Below the pieces are notes generated by a model. That model was not told the DNA's origin, did not search any database, and saw only the letters and a program-made list of their open reading frames with translations. Position numbers and translations under genes: made by a program. From Nitratidesulfovibrio sp. (GTDB lineage Bacteria > Desulfobacterota > Desulfovibrionia > Desulfovibrionales > Desulfovibrionaceae), in the NCBI RefSeq assembly GCF_040373385.1, contig NZ_JBDXXH010000004.1:115952-179951 (forward strand): a stretch of 64,000 nt of DNA, written 5' to 3'. Shown here piece by piece: positions 35,380 to 44,197 of the stretch. How positions within the stretch are numbered: position 1 is the first letter of the stretch; each line of letters starts with the position of its first letter.

Positions 35380-37548
35380 ATGATCCGCATCCAGGACGTT
35401 CTCGACAAGGTGGCGTCGGTCAACAAGAACGCCGATCTTGCCCTCATACAGAAGGCCTACGTGTACGCGGCCGCCGCGCACGCGGGTCAGACGCGCCTTT
35501 CGGGCGAGCCGTACCTTTCGCACCCGCTGGCGGTGGCTTACACCCTGGCGGAAATGCGCTTCGACGAGGCGGCCATTGCTGCCGGGCTGCTGCACGACAC
35601 GGTGGAAGACACCACCGTGAACATCGAGGACATCGACACCCTGTTCGGCGAAGAAGTGGCCGACGTGGTGGATGGCGTCACCAAGATCAGCCAGATGACC
35701 TTCGAGAGCAAGGAAGAGGCCCAGGCCGAGAACATCCGCAAGATGATCCTGGCCATGGCGCATGACATCCGGGTGCTCATCGTCAAGCTGGCCGACCGCC
35801 TGCACAACATGCGCACCCTGGGCTTCCAGAAGTCGCACAAGCAGAAGCTGATCGCCCAGGAAACCATGGACATCTATGCCCCGCTGGCCAACCGGCTGGG
35901 GCTGCACCGCATCAAGCTGGAACTCGAGGACCTGAGCTTCCGCTACCTGAAGCCCGATGTCTACGCCCAGATCGACGAATGGCTGGACACCAACCAGGTG
36001 GTGGAAAGCCACTACATCGAGCGGGTCATCACCCGCATCCGCGAGATACTGGAGAAGAACGAGATCAAGGGCGAGGTGCGCGGGCGCATCAAGCACAAGT
36101 ACAGCATCTACAAGAAGATGGTGCAGCAGGACCTGACGCTGGACGACATGCACGACATCATCGCCTTTCGGGTGATCGTGGACGACCTGCGCGACTGCTA
36201 TGCCGTGCTCGGCCTGATGCACGCCCAGTGGAAGCCGGTGCACGGGCGGTTCAAGGACTACATCTCCATGCCCAAGGCCAACGGGTACCGCAGCCTGCAC
36301 ACCACGGTCATCGGGCCGGAAGGCGAGCGCATGGAAATCCAGATCCGCACCGAGGAAATGCACCGCCTGGCGGAACACGGCGTGGCCTCGCACTGGCTGT
36401 ACAAGGAAGGCGGCCGGGTGAACCCGCGCGACCTCGAGCAGTTCACCTGGCTGCACGAGATCCTGGACCGCCAGAAGCTGGAGACGGATTCCAAGGAGTT
36501 CATGCAGTCGCTGCGCCTCGACCTGTTCAAGGACGAGGTGTACGTGTTCACCCCGCGCGGCGACGTGAAGGAACTGCCGGAAGGGGCAACCCCCATAGAT
36601 TTCGCCTACCTGATCCATACCGAGGTGGGCAACCACTGTGCCGGCGCCAAGGTCAACGGCAAGCTGGTGCCGCTGGGCACCGCCCTGAAGAGCGGCGACA
36701 CCATAGAGGTCATCACCGACAATGGTCGGCGGCCCAGCCGCGACTGGCTGAAGTTCGTCAAGACGGCCAAGGCCCGCAGCCGCATCCAGCACTACATCCG
36801 CACCGAGGAGCGCGAACGGTCCATCGCGCTGGGGCGCGAGATGCTGGAAAAGGAAGGGCGGCGCATGGGCATCAACATCATGAAGGCCCTGCGCGACGGC
36901 GACCTGCTGCCCATTATCAAGGAACTTTCGCTGGGCAGCGTGGAGGACCTGCTGTCCAACGTGGGCTATGCCCGCTACACCCCCAAGAAGGTGCTGAAGC
37001 GCCTGTTGCCCAAGGACGAGGAAGCCGCGGCGGAAGAAGCCGCCAAGGCAGCCGAGGCCAGCGCCGCCAGCGCCGCCACGCGCGAGGCCAACCGCCGGGC
37101 GGACAGCGTGAGCATCAAGGGGGTGGACGACATCCTGGTGCGCTTTGCCCGCTGCTGCAACCCGCTGCCGGGCGATCCCATCATCGGCTTCATCAGCCGG
37201 GGGCGCGGGGTGACGGTACACACCTCGGACTGTGCCAACGTGCAGACCATGGAGCCGGAACGGCTCATCTCGGTGTTCTGGGACGGGCAGGAGGACAAGC
37301 CCTATCCGGCGCGCATCCACTTAGTGTGCCGTAACGAAAAGGGTGTGCTGGCCCAGATTACCGCACTGCTGGCCGAAGAGAACGTCAACATTGATTCCGG
37401 CAACATGCGTTCCATGGTGGACGGCAAGTCGGAAGTGGACTTTACCGTGGAGGTGCGCGACGTGGCGCACCTGTACCGGGCGCTGGACAAGCTGCGCAAG
37501 CTGCCCGAGGTGGTGGAGGTGCTGCGTTCCACCTCGACCATGGAATAG
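35380..37548 (+). CDS. relA/spoT: bifunctional (p)ppGpp synthetase/hydrolase
   Basis: Makes and degrades the stringent-response alarmone. The 722-residue RSH protein has an HD hydrolase domain with H72-D73 in LLHDTVED, so hydrolase activity is likely intact. The synthetase domain has DIIAFRVIVDDLRDCYAVLG and MPKANGYRSLHTTV. TGS (VYVFTPRGDVKELPEGATPIDFAY), the conserved-Cys region (RCCNPLPGDPI) and a C-terminal ACT domain follow. Length matches long RSH proteins. An Ala/Glu-rich insert sits near 545-570. The ribosome binding site is weak, so the start is by alignment. A terminator follows. No second RSH is seen in the window. Confidence 0.95.
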   Translation: MIRIQDVLDKVASVNKNADLALIQKAYVYAAAAHAGQTRLSGEPYLSHPLAVAYTLAEMRFDEAAIAAGLLHDTVEDTTVNIEDIDTLFGEEVADVVDGVTKISQMTFESKEEAQAENIRKMILAMAHDIRVLIVKLADRLHNMRTLGFQKSHKQKLIAQETMDIYAPLANRLGLHRIKLELEDLSFRYLKPDVYAQIDEWLDTNQVVESHYIERVITRIREILEKNEIKGEVRGRIKHKYSIYKKMVQQDLTLDDMHDIIAFRVIVDDLRDCYAVLGLMHAQWKPVHGRFKDYISMPKANGYRSLHTTVIGPEGERMEIQIRTEEMHRLAEHGVASHWLYKEGGRVNPRDLEQFTWLHEILDRQKLETDSKEFMQSLRLDLFKDEVYVFTPRGDVKELPEGATPIDFAYLIHTEVGNHCAGAKVNGKLVPLGTALKSGDTIEVITDNGRRPSRDWLKFVKTAKARSRIQHYIRTEERERSIALGREMLEKEGRRMGINIMKALRDGDLLPIIKELSLGSVEDLLSNVGYARYTPKKVLKRLLPKDEEAAAEEAAKAAEASAASAATREANRRADSVSIKGVDDILVRFARCCNPLPGDPIIGFISRGRGVTVHTSDCANVQTMEPERLISVFWDGQEDKPYPARIHLVCRNEKGVLAQITALLAEENVNIDSGNMRSMVDGKSEVDFTVEVRDVAHLYRALDKLRKLPEVVEVLRSTSTME

Positions 37549-37615
37549 AAACGGGGCGGGCACGGAAGGCATGGTTCCGTGCGTTCCACGCCGGGCTTTT
37601 CGCACCGCGTGCGAC

Positions 37616-37650
37616 AAAAGAGGGGCCTCCTTGCGGAGGCCCCTTTTGCT
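37616..37650 (+). terminator. relA/spoT terminator
   Basis: AAAAGAGGGGCCTCC pairs with GGAGGCCCCTTTT around TTGC; the 3' arm ends in TTTT. It can also act on the - strand. Confidence 0.9.
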
Positions 37651-37772
37651 GGCGCTTGTGAGTGGAGAGGCTGGCCGTTTCCCTTGGGTGTGTATGCCCG
37701 CGGCCCCGGCATGGTCAGGAAGTCTCGTCGGGATTGACGGGGTCCTTGTCTTTCCCCTGCATCGGGCGTGCT

Positions 37773-37898
37773 GCAAACCGTCCTTTTCCCCGCTGGCTGC
37801 GTCAGGCTTCACCGTCCATTTCGGTCGAATACGGAAAGAGTATACTCCCTCATGCCCGGTTCGCTTTCCTTGCCAGCGGATGAAAAATCCTGGTTTGC
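37773..37898. repeat. dispersed palindromic intergenic repeat, copy after flagellin
   Basis: GCAAACC (37773-37779) faces GGTTTGC (37892-37898), and CCGCTGGC faces GCCAGCGG inside. The centre reads TCGGTCGAATACG, then AAAGAGTATACTCCCTCATG (37835-37854), almost identical to the copy after glpK. It lies 15 bases beyond the flagellin stop, between the convergent relA/spoT and flagellin genes. Confidence 0.85.
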
Positions 37899-37913
37899 CG
37901 TCCCGCCCTCCTA

Positions 37914-38801
37914 TTACGTGCCCAACAGGTTCAACGCGAGACGGGGCAGCGAGTTGGCCTGCGAAAGCATGGCCACGGCCGACTGGGACAGAATCTGCTG
38001 GCGCACAAATTCCGTCATTTCCATCGACACGTCCACGTCCGATATGCGCGACTCGGCGGCCTGAAGGTTTTCGGCCTGGATCTGCAGGTTGCTGATGGTG
38101 TTTTCCAGACGGTTCTGGAGGGCGCCGAGCGAGGCGCGGATCTTGTCCTTGGAGATGATGGCGTTGGTCAGGCCCTCCAGGGCGGCCTGCGCCGCCGACT
38201 GGGTGGAGATGGACTTGCCCTTGCCGTCGGCGGCCTGGGCACCCACACCAAGGGCGGACGCGGTCGCGTTGCCGATCTTGATGTAGTAGTAGTCTTCCGC
38301 GCAGTCGTTGGCCGAGCCGAAGTGCACCTTGAGCTTGCCGGAGGCTTCGATGCCCGAGCCGTCGTGGGCGCCCGAAAGGTGCCCGTTCAGCAGGTGCACA
38401 CCGTTGAAGTCGGTGGAGTTGGCGATTCGGGTGATTTCCGAGGCCATGGCCTGGTATTCCGAATCGATGATCAGGCGCTGGTCCGAGGTGTAGGTGCCGG
38501 TGGCAGCCTGTTCGGCCAGTTCCTTCATGCGGATCAGCTTTTCGTCGATGACGCCCAGGGCGCCGTCGGCGGTCTGGATCAGCGAGATGGCGTCGTTGGC
38601 GTTGCGCGCGCCCTGGTTGAGCGACGCGATGTCGGCACGCATCAATTCGCGGATGGCGAGACCGGCGGCGTCGTCGGCAGCCGTGCCCACGCGCAGGCCC
38701 GAAGAGAGCCGACGCACGGAGGTGGCGAGCTTGCCGTACGACAGGCTCAGGTTGTTTGTGGCGTTCATCGCCATCAAGTTGTGATTGATAACCAGTGACA
38801 T
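37914..38801 (-). CDS. flagellin
   Basis: A 295-residue filament subunit. The conserved N-terminal helix region begins MSLVINHNLMAMNATNNL and has SSGLRVGTAADDAAGLAIRELMRADI. The C-terminal region ends with SRISDVDVSMEMTEFVRQQILSQSAVAMLSQAN, then the L-L-G-T tail. The central variable part is only about 110 residues, a compact flagellin. The start is set at 38801 because AGGAGG is seven bases upstream; a second ATG at 38807 is too close to that site. A sigma-28 promoter lies 125 bases upstream. No other flagellar genes are adjacent, so this is a stand-alone filament gene. Confidence 0.96.
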   Translation of the reverse strand: MSLVINHNLMAMNATNNLSLSYGKLATSVRRLSSGLRVGTAADDAAGLAIRELMRADIASLNQGARNANDAISLIQTADGALGVIDEKLIRMKELAEQAATGTYTSDQRLIIDSEYQAMASEITRIANSTDFNGVHLLNGHLSGAHDGSGIEASGKLKVHFGSANDCAEDYYYIKIGNATASALGVGAQAADGKGKSISTQSAAQAALEGLTNAIISKDKIRASLGALQNRLENTISNLQIQAENLQAAESRISDVDVSMEMTEFVRQQILSQSAVAMLSQANSLPRLALNLLGT

Positions 38802-38925
38802 GACCATTCCTCCTTGAATGTGTCGTCACGACTTCCATTGCCAACTAGGGGGACGCGGCCTTGCGCCTGTGGCGCGGAAATCACCTCCGGATGGCCGTAG
38901 ATTCTCCCCTCCCCACTCGCATGTC

Positions 38926-38952
38926 GTATCGGCGGCTATAAAAACCCCTTTA
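38926..38952 (-). promoter_or_regulatory. sigma-28 (FliA) promoter of flagellin
   Basis: Read on the - strand: TAAA, exactly 15 bases, then GCCGATAC. This is a near-perfect FliA consensus (TAAA-N15-GCCGATAA). It lies about 125 bases upstream of the flagellin ATG and points toward it. It predicts late-class flagellar expression. Confidence 0.88.
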
Positions 38953-39281
38953 GGGCTGGGCGGTAACTTTTTTTGTTTTATCCTGTGGTTTTTGCGTATC
39001 ATGCTGTGATTGCACATATTATTTGCCGCGTTATTTTCTGAAAAAAGGGGGTGCCAGCGTGCGGGAAAGGTTGTAGGCCGCTCCCCTCGCTTCCCCAGAA
39101 GCCACGGGCGCGGCGCGCAGGCATGGGCGTAGCATCCTGCGCCGGGGCAGGGGGGGCGCGCGCTTACCGGCATGCCCTGGCAGATGCAGGAAGGCCCGCA
39201 CGGCGGATGCCGAACGGGCCGGGTACGGACGGGCAGGCAGGGGAATACGGACGATGTGGCTGCTGGCGGGAGCCGGGTGCG
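38953..39281. other. intergenic region, flagellin to membrane protein
   Basis: No gene is supported. The left part is AT-rich (TTTTTTTGTTTTATCC around 38969); the right part is high-GC with no ribosome binding site in front of any reading frame. Confidence 0.4.
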
Positions 39282-39776
39282 CTATTTCAGGAATTCGGCC
39301 AGGGCGCCGTTGCGTTCCTTGAGCAGGCGCAGCATCTGTTCCTGCTGGCGCAGGCGGCGCACGGCCCGCAGCGACAGCCACGTGCCCAGCACCAGCAGGG
39401 CCAGGTTCAGTCCGCCCACGGGCAGCAGGAAGTGCAGCACATCTGCGGTGTCGTAGTAGCGCGAGGTGGCGATGAGAAAGGTGGTCAGCGACATGGGCAG
39501 GGCCACGATGGCGATGCCGGTGCGCAACGCGGCCAGCGACGTGCGCTTTTCCGCCAGGATAAGTTGCGCCTCGTTGATGATGATGGGCGCGGGGGGCGGC
39601 GGGCAGGCAGGCTCGTCATGCCCTGCGGGCGGGGCCGGGGCAACGGCCTGAAAGTCCATGGGGGCGGGCTGTCTGGTCGGGGTGGCGGGCTGGCCTGCGG
39701 CAGGGATGGGCGCTGCGGCGTGTTCGCCGCTACGTCCGGATTGTTCGGATTGGGCGGGGTGTGCGGGCTTGGTCAT
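39282..39776 (-). CDS. small membrane protein, DUF202-like
   Basis: A 164-residue protein with a ~65-residue Pro/Ala-rich cytoplasmic N terminus, then NEAQLILAEKRTSLAALRTGIAI, which resembles the DUF202 start (AEERTxLAWxRT). Two membrane spans follow (about 85-105 and 115-140), ending in a basic coiled tail RRLRQQEQMLRLLKERN. Function unknown. It is transcribed away from flagellin's upstream region, and a tiny lipoprotein gene lies behind its start. The start is uncertain because the N-terminal region is low-complexity; MDFQAVAPAP is an alternative. Confidence 0.7.
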   Translation of the reverse strand: MTKPAHPAQSEQSGRSGEHAAAPIPAAGQPATPTRQPAPMDFQAVAPAPPAGHDEPACPPPPAPIIINEAQLILAEKRTSLAALRTGIAIVALPMSLTTFLIATSRYYDTADVLHFLLPVGGLNLALLVLGTWLSLRAVRRLRQQEQMLRLLKERNGALAEFLK

Positions 39777-39839
39777 GGTGCGTCCGGCGGGTGCAGGCGT
39801 GGCGTGTGAAAGGGTGCTTGTCCGGTGGTGTGGGCGCGG

Positions 39840-40091
39840 TCAGGAGCGGGAAGTCTTGCCCACGCTTACGTCATACTGGCCGCGTGAGCGCACGACGCAG
39901 CCCGGCGCGAGCGCGAGGGCCAGCGCCAACGCGCAGACCAGCACCAACCGGAACCGGCGCGCAGGCCCTTCGGACGCCCCGGCCCCGTGGCGCGGGCCGC
40001 AAGCCGAACCACGGGCTGTGCCCGAGGCCATGCCGGACGCCGCTCTGGGCGCGGGGTCTGCCGAACAGGCGGATGCGGGCAGGGTAGCCAT
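39840..40091 (-). CDS. tiny putative lipoprotein
   Basis: An 83-residue reading frame with a basic, disordered N terminus, a hydrophobic segment LVLVCALALALALAPGC that fits a lipobox, and a predicted mature part of only about 19 residues (CVVRSRGQYDVSVGKTSRS). AGAGG lies ahead of ATG 40091. The hydrophobic core and well-placed Cys support a lipoprotein; an internal start nearer the signal sequence is possible. It may be co-transcribed with the downstream DUF202-like gene, 63 bases away. No function can be assigned. Confidence 0.5.
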   Translation of the reverse strand: MATLPASACSADPAPRAASGMASGTARGSACGPRHGAGASEGPARRFRLVLVCALALALALAPGCVVRSRGQYDVSVGKTSRS

Positions 40092-40329
40092 GCAAAACCT
40101 CTGGTCGTTGCGGTGACGTTTGCGACCCTTGGATAGTAGCGCGCGCCGGGAAAATGGCAACCCCACGCGCTGTCGGTGGCGGCGGCACTCCTCATCCCTT
40201 ATGCGCTCCGCGCCATGCCTTTTCGTGTCGGGCCGGATTCGGTCCGGAGCCTGTCCGGAGTCATAACGCCACCGGGGCGATACCGGCTGGTATCCGGTGA
40301 CCCGGCAATCAGGATGCATTCAGGGGGAT

Positions 40330-41838
40330 TCAGCGCCCGGCGTAGCGGATGCGGTAGATGGCCCCGGCATAGTCGTCGGCCACCAGCAGCGAGCCGTCCG
40401 GCAGCATCAGCAGGGCTGCGGGCCTTCCCCACGGGGAGCCGCCGCGCAGCCAGCCTTCCGCGAAGGGTTCGTAGGACACGGCCCGCCCCCCTTCCAGCCG
40501 CACCAGCGTCACCCGATAGCCGATGCGCGCGGAACGGTTCCAGGAACCATGTTCCGCGATGAACACCTGCCCCCGATATTCGGCGGGAAACTGCCGCCCG
40601 GTGTAGAAGACCATGCCCAGCGAGGCCACGTGCGGCCCAAGGTTGCGCGCGGGGGGCGTGGCGGCGGCGCAGCTGCCGAGGCTGCCATATTCCGGATCGG
40701 CAATGGTGCCGCCGTGGCAGTACGGAAAGCCGAAGTCCAGCCCCGCCGCGGGGGCGTGGTTCAGTTCGTCGGGGGGCAGATCGTCACCCAGCCAGTCGCG
40801 ACCATTGTCGGTGAACCACAGTTCGCGGGTTTCCGGGTGCCAGTCGAACCCCACGGTGTTGCGCACCCCGCGCGCGAACACCTCTTCGTCGGTGCCGTCG
40901 GGCCGCATGCGCAGGATGACGCCGTGGCGCGGGCCGGTGCGGCAGATGTTGCAGGGCGCGCCCACGGGTACGTAGAGCAGGCCGTCCGGCCCGAAGCCCA
41001 GCACCTTGGCGCCGTGGTGCGTTTCCGACGGCAGGTCGGCGCGCACGACGGTCGGTGACGGCGGCGGGGAGGTCCGGTCGGATGCCGGGGCGGCAAGGAC
41101 GGTCGACGGGGAGCCGGTCTGGGCATGCGCCCATTCCTCCACCCGGTCGTAGCGCAGCAGGCGCGACACGGCGGACACGTACAGCGCCCCCTTGTGAAAG
41201 GCCACCCCGGCGGGCAGCGCCAGCCCCTCCGCAAGGCGCAACACGCGCATGGGGCGCAGCGTGTCATCCAGGGGAAGGGCGTGCACCTGCCCCGCGCGCA
41301 TGGAGCCAACGAACAGGGTGCGCGTGCCAAGGGCCATCTGCCGGCCGTTGGGCACCCGGGCGTACAGTTCCACCGTGAAGCCCGGCGGCAGGCGCAGTTC
41401 CCCCAGGGGCAGGTCGTCGGGCACGGCCAGCGCGGCCGGGGCCGGGGGCGCCACGGAAAGGGCCACCAGGGGGCGCGGGGCGGCAAGGGGCAACCCGGTC
41501 CGGACCGGGTCGGAAGTGGTGGCCCATGCGCTGCCGGGCGGCGTCATCAGCCAGAACACCGCCACCAGCCAGATGGCCATGGCCGGCATGATGCAGACGG
41601 CCAGCCTGTTCGGACGGAGCCGCCCGAGCAGCCCGATCAGCCTCGTCAGTCGGATCAGCCCGAGCAGCCTCATCAGTCGGAGCAGCCCGATCGGGCGGAG
41701 CAGCCGGACCGGCACGGACGGCACGGGGCGTCGATGCGGGATGGCGTGTCCGGTGGGCCACGCCGGAGTTGCGGGGTGAGCCTGGCCCGGTGGGCGGATG
41801 CATGGGAAAGGGGCGGATGGGGCGGTCACGGTGCGCAT
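40330..41838 (-). CDS. sorbosone dehydrogenase-like sugar dehydrogenase
   Basis: A 502-residue exported beta-propeller enzyme of the PQQ-type glucose/L-sorbosone dehydrogenase superfamily. After an odd Leu/Arg-rich leader (VRLLRPIGLLRLMRLLG-type repeats) there is a membrane-inserting signal segment ending PPGSAWA. The catalytic propeller shows LPPGFTVELYARVPNGRQMAL, LLYVPVGAPCNICRTGP, GVRNTVGFDWHPETRELWFTDNGRDWLGDD and FIAEHGSWNRS, as in membrane-bound sorbosone dehydrogenases. The start at 41838 follows GGGAGG. Whether PQQ is used in this anaerobe is doubtful; a carbohydrate-binding or lactonase role is also possible. Confidence 0.82.
   Translation of the reverse strand: MRTVTAPSAPFPCIRPPGQAHPATPAWPTGHAIPHRRPVPSVPVRLLRPIGLLRLMRLLGLIRLTRLIGLLGRLRPNRLAVCIMPAMAIWLVAVFWLMTPPGSAWATTSDPVRTGLPLAAPRPLVALSVAPPAPAALAVPDDLPLGELRLPPGFTVELYARVPNGRQMALGTRTLFVGSMRAGQVHALPLDDTLRPMRVLRLAEGLALPAGVAFHKGALYVSAVSRLLRYDRVEEWAHAQTGSPSTVLAAPASDRTSPPPSPTVVRADLPSETHHGAKVLGFGPDGLLYVPVGAPCNICRTGPRHGVILRMRPDGTDEEVFARGVRNTVGFDWHPETRELWFTDNGRDWLGDDLPPDELNHAPAAGLDFGFPYCHGGTIADPEYGSLGSCAAATPPARNLGPHVASLGMVFYTGRQFPAEYRGQVFIAEHGSWNRSARIGYRVTLVRLEGGRAVSYEPFAEGWLRGGSPWGRPAALLMLPDGSLLVADDYAGAIYRIRYAGR
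41629..41709. repeat. 27-bp in-frame tandem repeat
   Basis: CAGCCCGATCAGCCTCGTCA-type units begin at 41629, 41656 and 41683 (third partial). They encode nine-residue Leu/Arg/Ile units in the leader of the sorbosone-dehydrogenase-like protein. Confidence 0.8.
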
Positions 41839-42041
41839 GCGGCCTCCCTGCGGGGTGACGGGTGCTGTGCGTGGACGTGATCGGCGGGCGGCACCCGGCA
41901 CCGGGCGCGCGATACGCGGCGCGGCCCCGTGCGGGGGACCGGTCCGTATGCGTCACCCTTGCAGGGCCGCGTGAAAATGGCAAGCACCGTCGTGCGGGAA
42001 AGAACGGCGCGGAAGATCGAGGGGGAGCGGCGCGGAATGCG

Positions 42042-42584
42042 TCAGCGTTGCAGCGGCAGGGGGCGCCACCAGAAGTCGGTGCCCGGCAGGGCCGCATAGC
42101 CGATGCGCTGGTAGAACCTGGTCAGGCTGACCAGCGAGCGCTTGGGGTCCACCCCTATGCACTGCGGGCCGATGAGGGCCAGGTCTTCCGGGCACAGCCA
42201 GTCCAGGCAGAATTGCAAGGGGCATGGGCGCAGCAGCGATGCGCCGCAGTCGGCATGCAGCCACGAGCGCTCCAGCATCTGGCGGGCCAGGCCGTAGCCC
42301 CGGTAGGCGGGGGCCACCAGCAGCACGTCCACGTACGAGATGGGGGCATCGTGGGTGGCGGCCATGGCGAAGCGTACGGCGTTCACGGCCTCGCGCAGGT
42401 CGTCGTGGTTCAGTCCGGCCAGCGCGGCCACGCCTTCGAGGTTGTGGTATTCAAGGACAAAGCCCCGCAGCCGTCCCACCACGCGCCCGTCGTGCAGCGC
42501 ATCAATGGTATAGGGATGGATTTCCGGGTCGGCAGCGGGTTCGACGGTCAGGTGGGTTACGCAACTGGCGTGTGTGGGGTGCAT
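42042..42584 (-). CDS. GNAT-family N-acetyltransferase
   Basis: A 180-residue protein with the GNAT core: strand ISYVDVLLVAPAYRG followed by the acetyl-CoA loop AYRGYGLARQML (a variant of R/Q-x-x-G-x-G/A) and the late motif LTRFYQRIGYA. The N-terminal part has YTIDALHDGRVVGRLRGFVLEY. The substrate is unknown; most relatives acetylate small amines or protein N termini. It sits alone between the sorbosone-dehydrogenase-like and NlpC genes on the same strand. The GTG/ATG choice is not critical because the ATG at 42584 fits, though no strong ribosome binding site is visible. Confidence 0.75.
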   Translation of the reverse strand: MHPTHASCVTHLTVEPAADPEIHPYTIDALHDGRVVGRLRGFVLEYHNLEGVAALAGLNHDDLREAVNAVRFAMAATHDAPISYVDVLLVAPAYRGYGLARQMLERSWLHADCGASLLRPCPLQFCLDWLCPEDLALIGPQCIGVDPKRSLVSLTRFYQRIGYAALPGTDFWWRPLPLQR

Positions 42585-42808
42585 GGGGGGGAGGGTTTGG
42601 GTTGCGGGCGGCGGATGCCGCGCGGTTTCGGCGTATCAGAGCGCGGCCCGGCCCGCAACAACACGATGAAGGCGGGCAGGTTGCGGATGCGCGCGGGCGT
42701 GGTGCGGGGGCCGCCCGGCAACGGATGCGGGGGCCGTTGCGGCGTTACCAAAAACGAACGCGCCGGGCAGGCCCGGCGCGCAGGGGTGCGATATGAAAGG
42801 CGGCTCGC

Positions 42809-43600
42809 CTAGAACACCCGCTTGGCCCCGGCCCACTGGTTGCACCACGGCTTGGCGTTCAGTTTCGAGATGACCACGCCGTCGGACGAACTGCTGTGGA
42901 TGAACTTGCCGTCTTCCAGATAGATGCCCACGTGGTGAATGCGCCGCTTCTTGTTGCGCTTGAAGAACACCAGATCTCCGGTTTGCAGTTGCTCGCGGCG
43001 GATGGAGCGCCCTTCCAGAAACTGTGATTGCGAACTGCGCGGCAGATCAACGCCCACGTTCTCGTACACCCAGCCGGTGAAGCCGGAGCAGTCGAAGCCG
43101 GTTTCGCCAACGCCACCCCTGCGGTAGCGGGTGCCCAGCTTGGACATGGCCACGTTGACCAGCCGCATGCGGGCATCGATGGCGCTCATGTCGTCGTCGG
43201 CTTCTTCCGCCTTGGGGTGAAGTCCGTCGGCTTCGTCCATGGCGGCCAGGGCTTCGTCCAGTTCGGCGATGTCGCTGAGCACGCCGTCGGCCAGGGTGTC
43301 GTCGCCGTCCTCCTCGTCCTCGGAAAACCGGGAATCGGTGTCGTCGAGATGGGCGGAAGCCTCGGCGCGGGATGTGATTTCGCAGGATGCCCCGGCCCCC
43401 TCGTTGGAGAGGGCGGATTCTGCCGTGGCGGCGGACTGGCCTGCGTCTTGCGCGGCCCGATCGGCCTGAACGGGCTGCCTGGGCTGCCCGAGCTGACGGA
43501 CACAAGCAGGACCGGCCAGGGCCAGGGCAAGCAGCAGCGGCAAAATGCGGGCGCAGGCGCGGAATAGCGGCGACGGTCCGTGCTTTGTCGTCATGTGCAT
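42809..43600 (-). CDS. NlpC/P60-family lipoprotein peptidase
   Basis: A 263-residue cell-wall hydrolase predicted to cleave peptidoglycan stem peptides. A signal peptide ends in LALAGPAC, a plausible lipobox. An acidic linker (about 55-130, rich in Asp/Glu) leads to the C-terminal NlpC/P60 domain: LGTRYRRGGVGETGFDCSGFTGWVY with the catalytic Cys, RIHHVGIYLEDGKFIHSSS with the catalytic His and the usual polar third residue. The start at 43600 (MHMTTKHG) is chosen as the first before the signal; an ATG at 43594 is nearly equal. Likely outer-membrane attached. Confidence 0.88.
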   Translation of the reverse strand: MHMTTKHGPSPLFRACARILPLLLALALAGPACVRQLGQPRQPVQADRAAQDAGQSAATAESALSNEGAGASCEITSRAEASAHLDDTDSRFSEDEEDGDDTLADGVLSDIAELDEALAAMDEADGLHPKAEEADDDMSAIDARMRLVNVAMSKLGTRYRRGGVGETGFDCSGFTGWVYENVGVDLPRSSQSQFLEGRSIRREQLQTGDLVFFKRNKKRRIHHVGIYLEDGKFIHSSSSDGVVISKLNAKPWCNQWAGAKRVF

Positions 43601-43869
43601 GGCGGCTCGGTGGTGTTGGCGGTGGTGGTGGCTTGCAGGTCGAATTCGCCGTGTGCGGCGGCACGCCCTGCATTGCTGGGGCCTGCGGCCAACCGGCGTT
43701 CTGTGGAGTCGGACAAGGTCAGGCGTACCTACGCGGCAGCGGAACACGGGTGTTTCATGCCGTCGCCTTCTTGGTGCCAAGAAAACGACGTTTTGGCAAC
43801 CCGCTCGTGACGGGGGGCGCAAGGTGTCTGCCAACGCGCGGGTGAATTCTGAAGAAAAACAGGGGGGTG

Positions 43870-44187
43870 TTATTGGGGAGGGCAGCACGCCGGGGACGCG
43901 CCTGCGGAAGGGTGGGGGCGTATGTGCAGCAGGTCGTCGCCCTTGTCGCGTTCCACTATGGACAGATCGTACGCCGCCTGAAGGTTCATCCAGAACGCGG
44001 CGCTGGTGCCGAAGAAGCGCGAGAGCCGTGCCGCCGTGTCGGCGGTGACGCCACGCCGCAGGTGGACGATATCCGAGATGCGCGTGGCGGGCACGCCAAG
44101 GGCAACGGCAAGGGCATGTGGCGTGATGCCCAGAGGAGTCAGGAATTCTTCGCGCAGGATTTCGCCGGGGTGGGTACGGGTGCGCAT
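43870..44187 (-). CDS. higA: HigA-family antitoxin
   Basis: A 105-residue XRE-type antitoxin. It opens THPGEILREEFLTPLGITPHALA, the HigA/VapI signature, with the HTH at about 22-60 (ALAVALGVPATRISDIVHLRRGV) and RLSRFFGTSAAFWMNLQAAYDL after it. It neutralises the HigB toxin and, with it, represses its own promoter. GGAGG precedes ATG 44187. The gene lies 10 bases after the toxin stop, in the toxin-first order typical of higBA. The C-terminal ~20 residues are not conserved-looking. Confidence 0.92.
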   Translation of the reverse strand: MRTRTHPGEILREEFLTPLGITPHALAVALGVPATRISDIVHLRRGVTADTAARLSRFFGTSAAFWMNLQAAYDLSIVERDKGDDLLHIRPHPSAGASPACCPPQ

Positions 44188-44197
44188 GGCGGCCTCC

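Noticed and set aside
35248..37320. 690-codon open frame antisense to relA/spoT
   Set aside because: Shadow of a well-conserved gene; no domain features.
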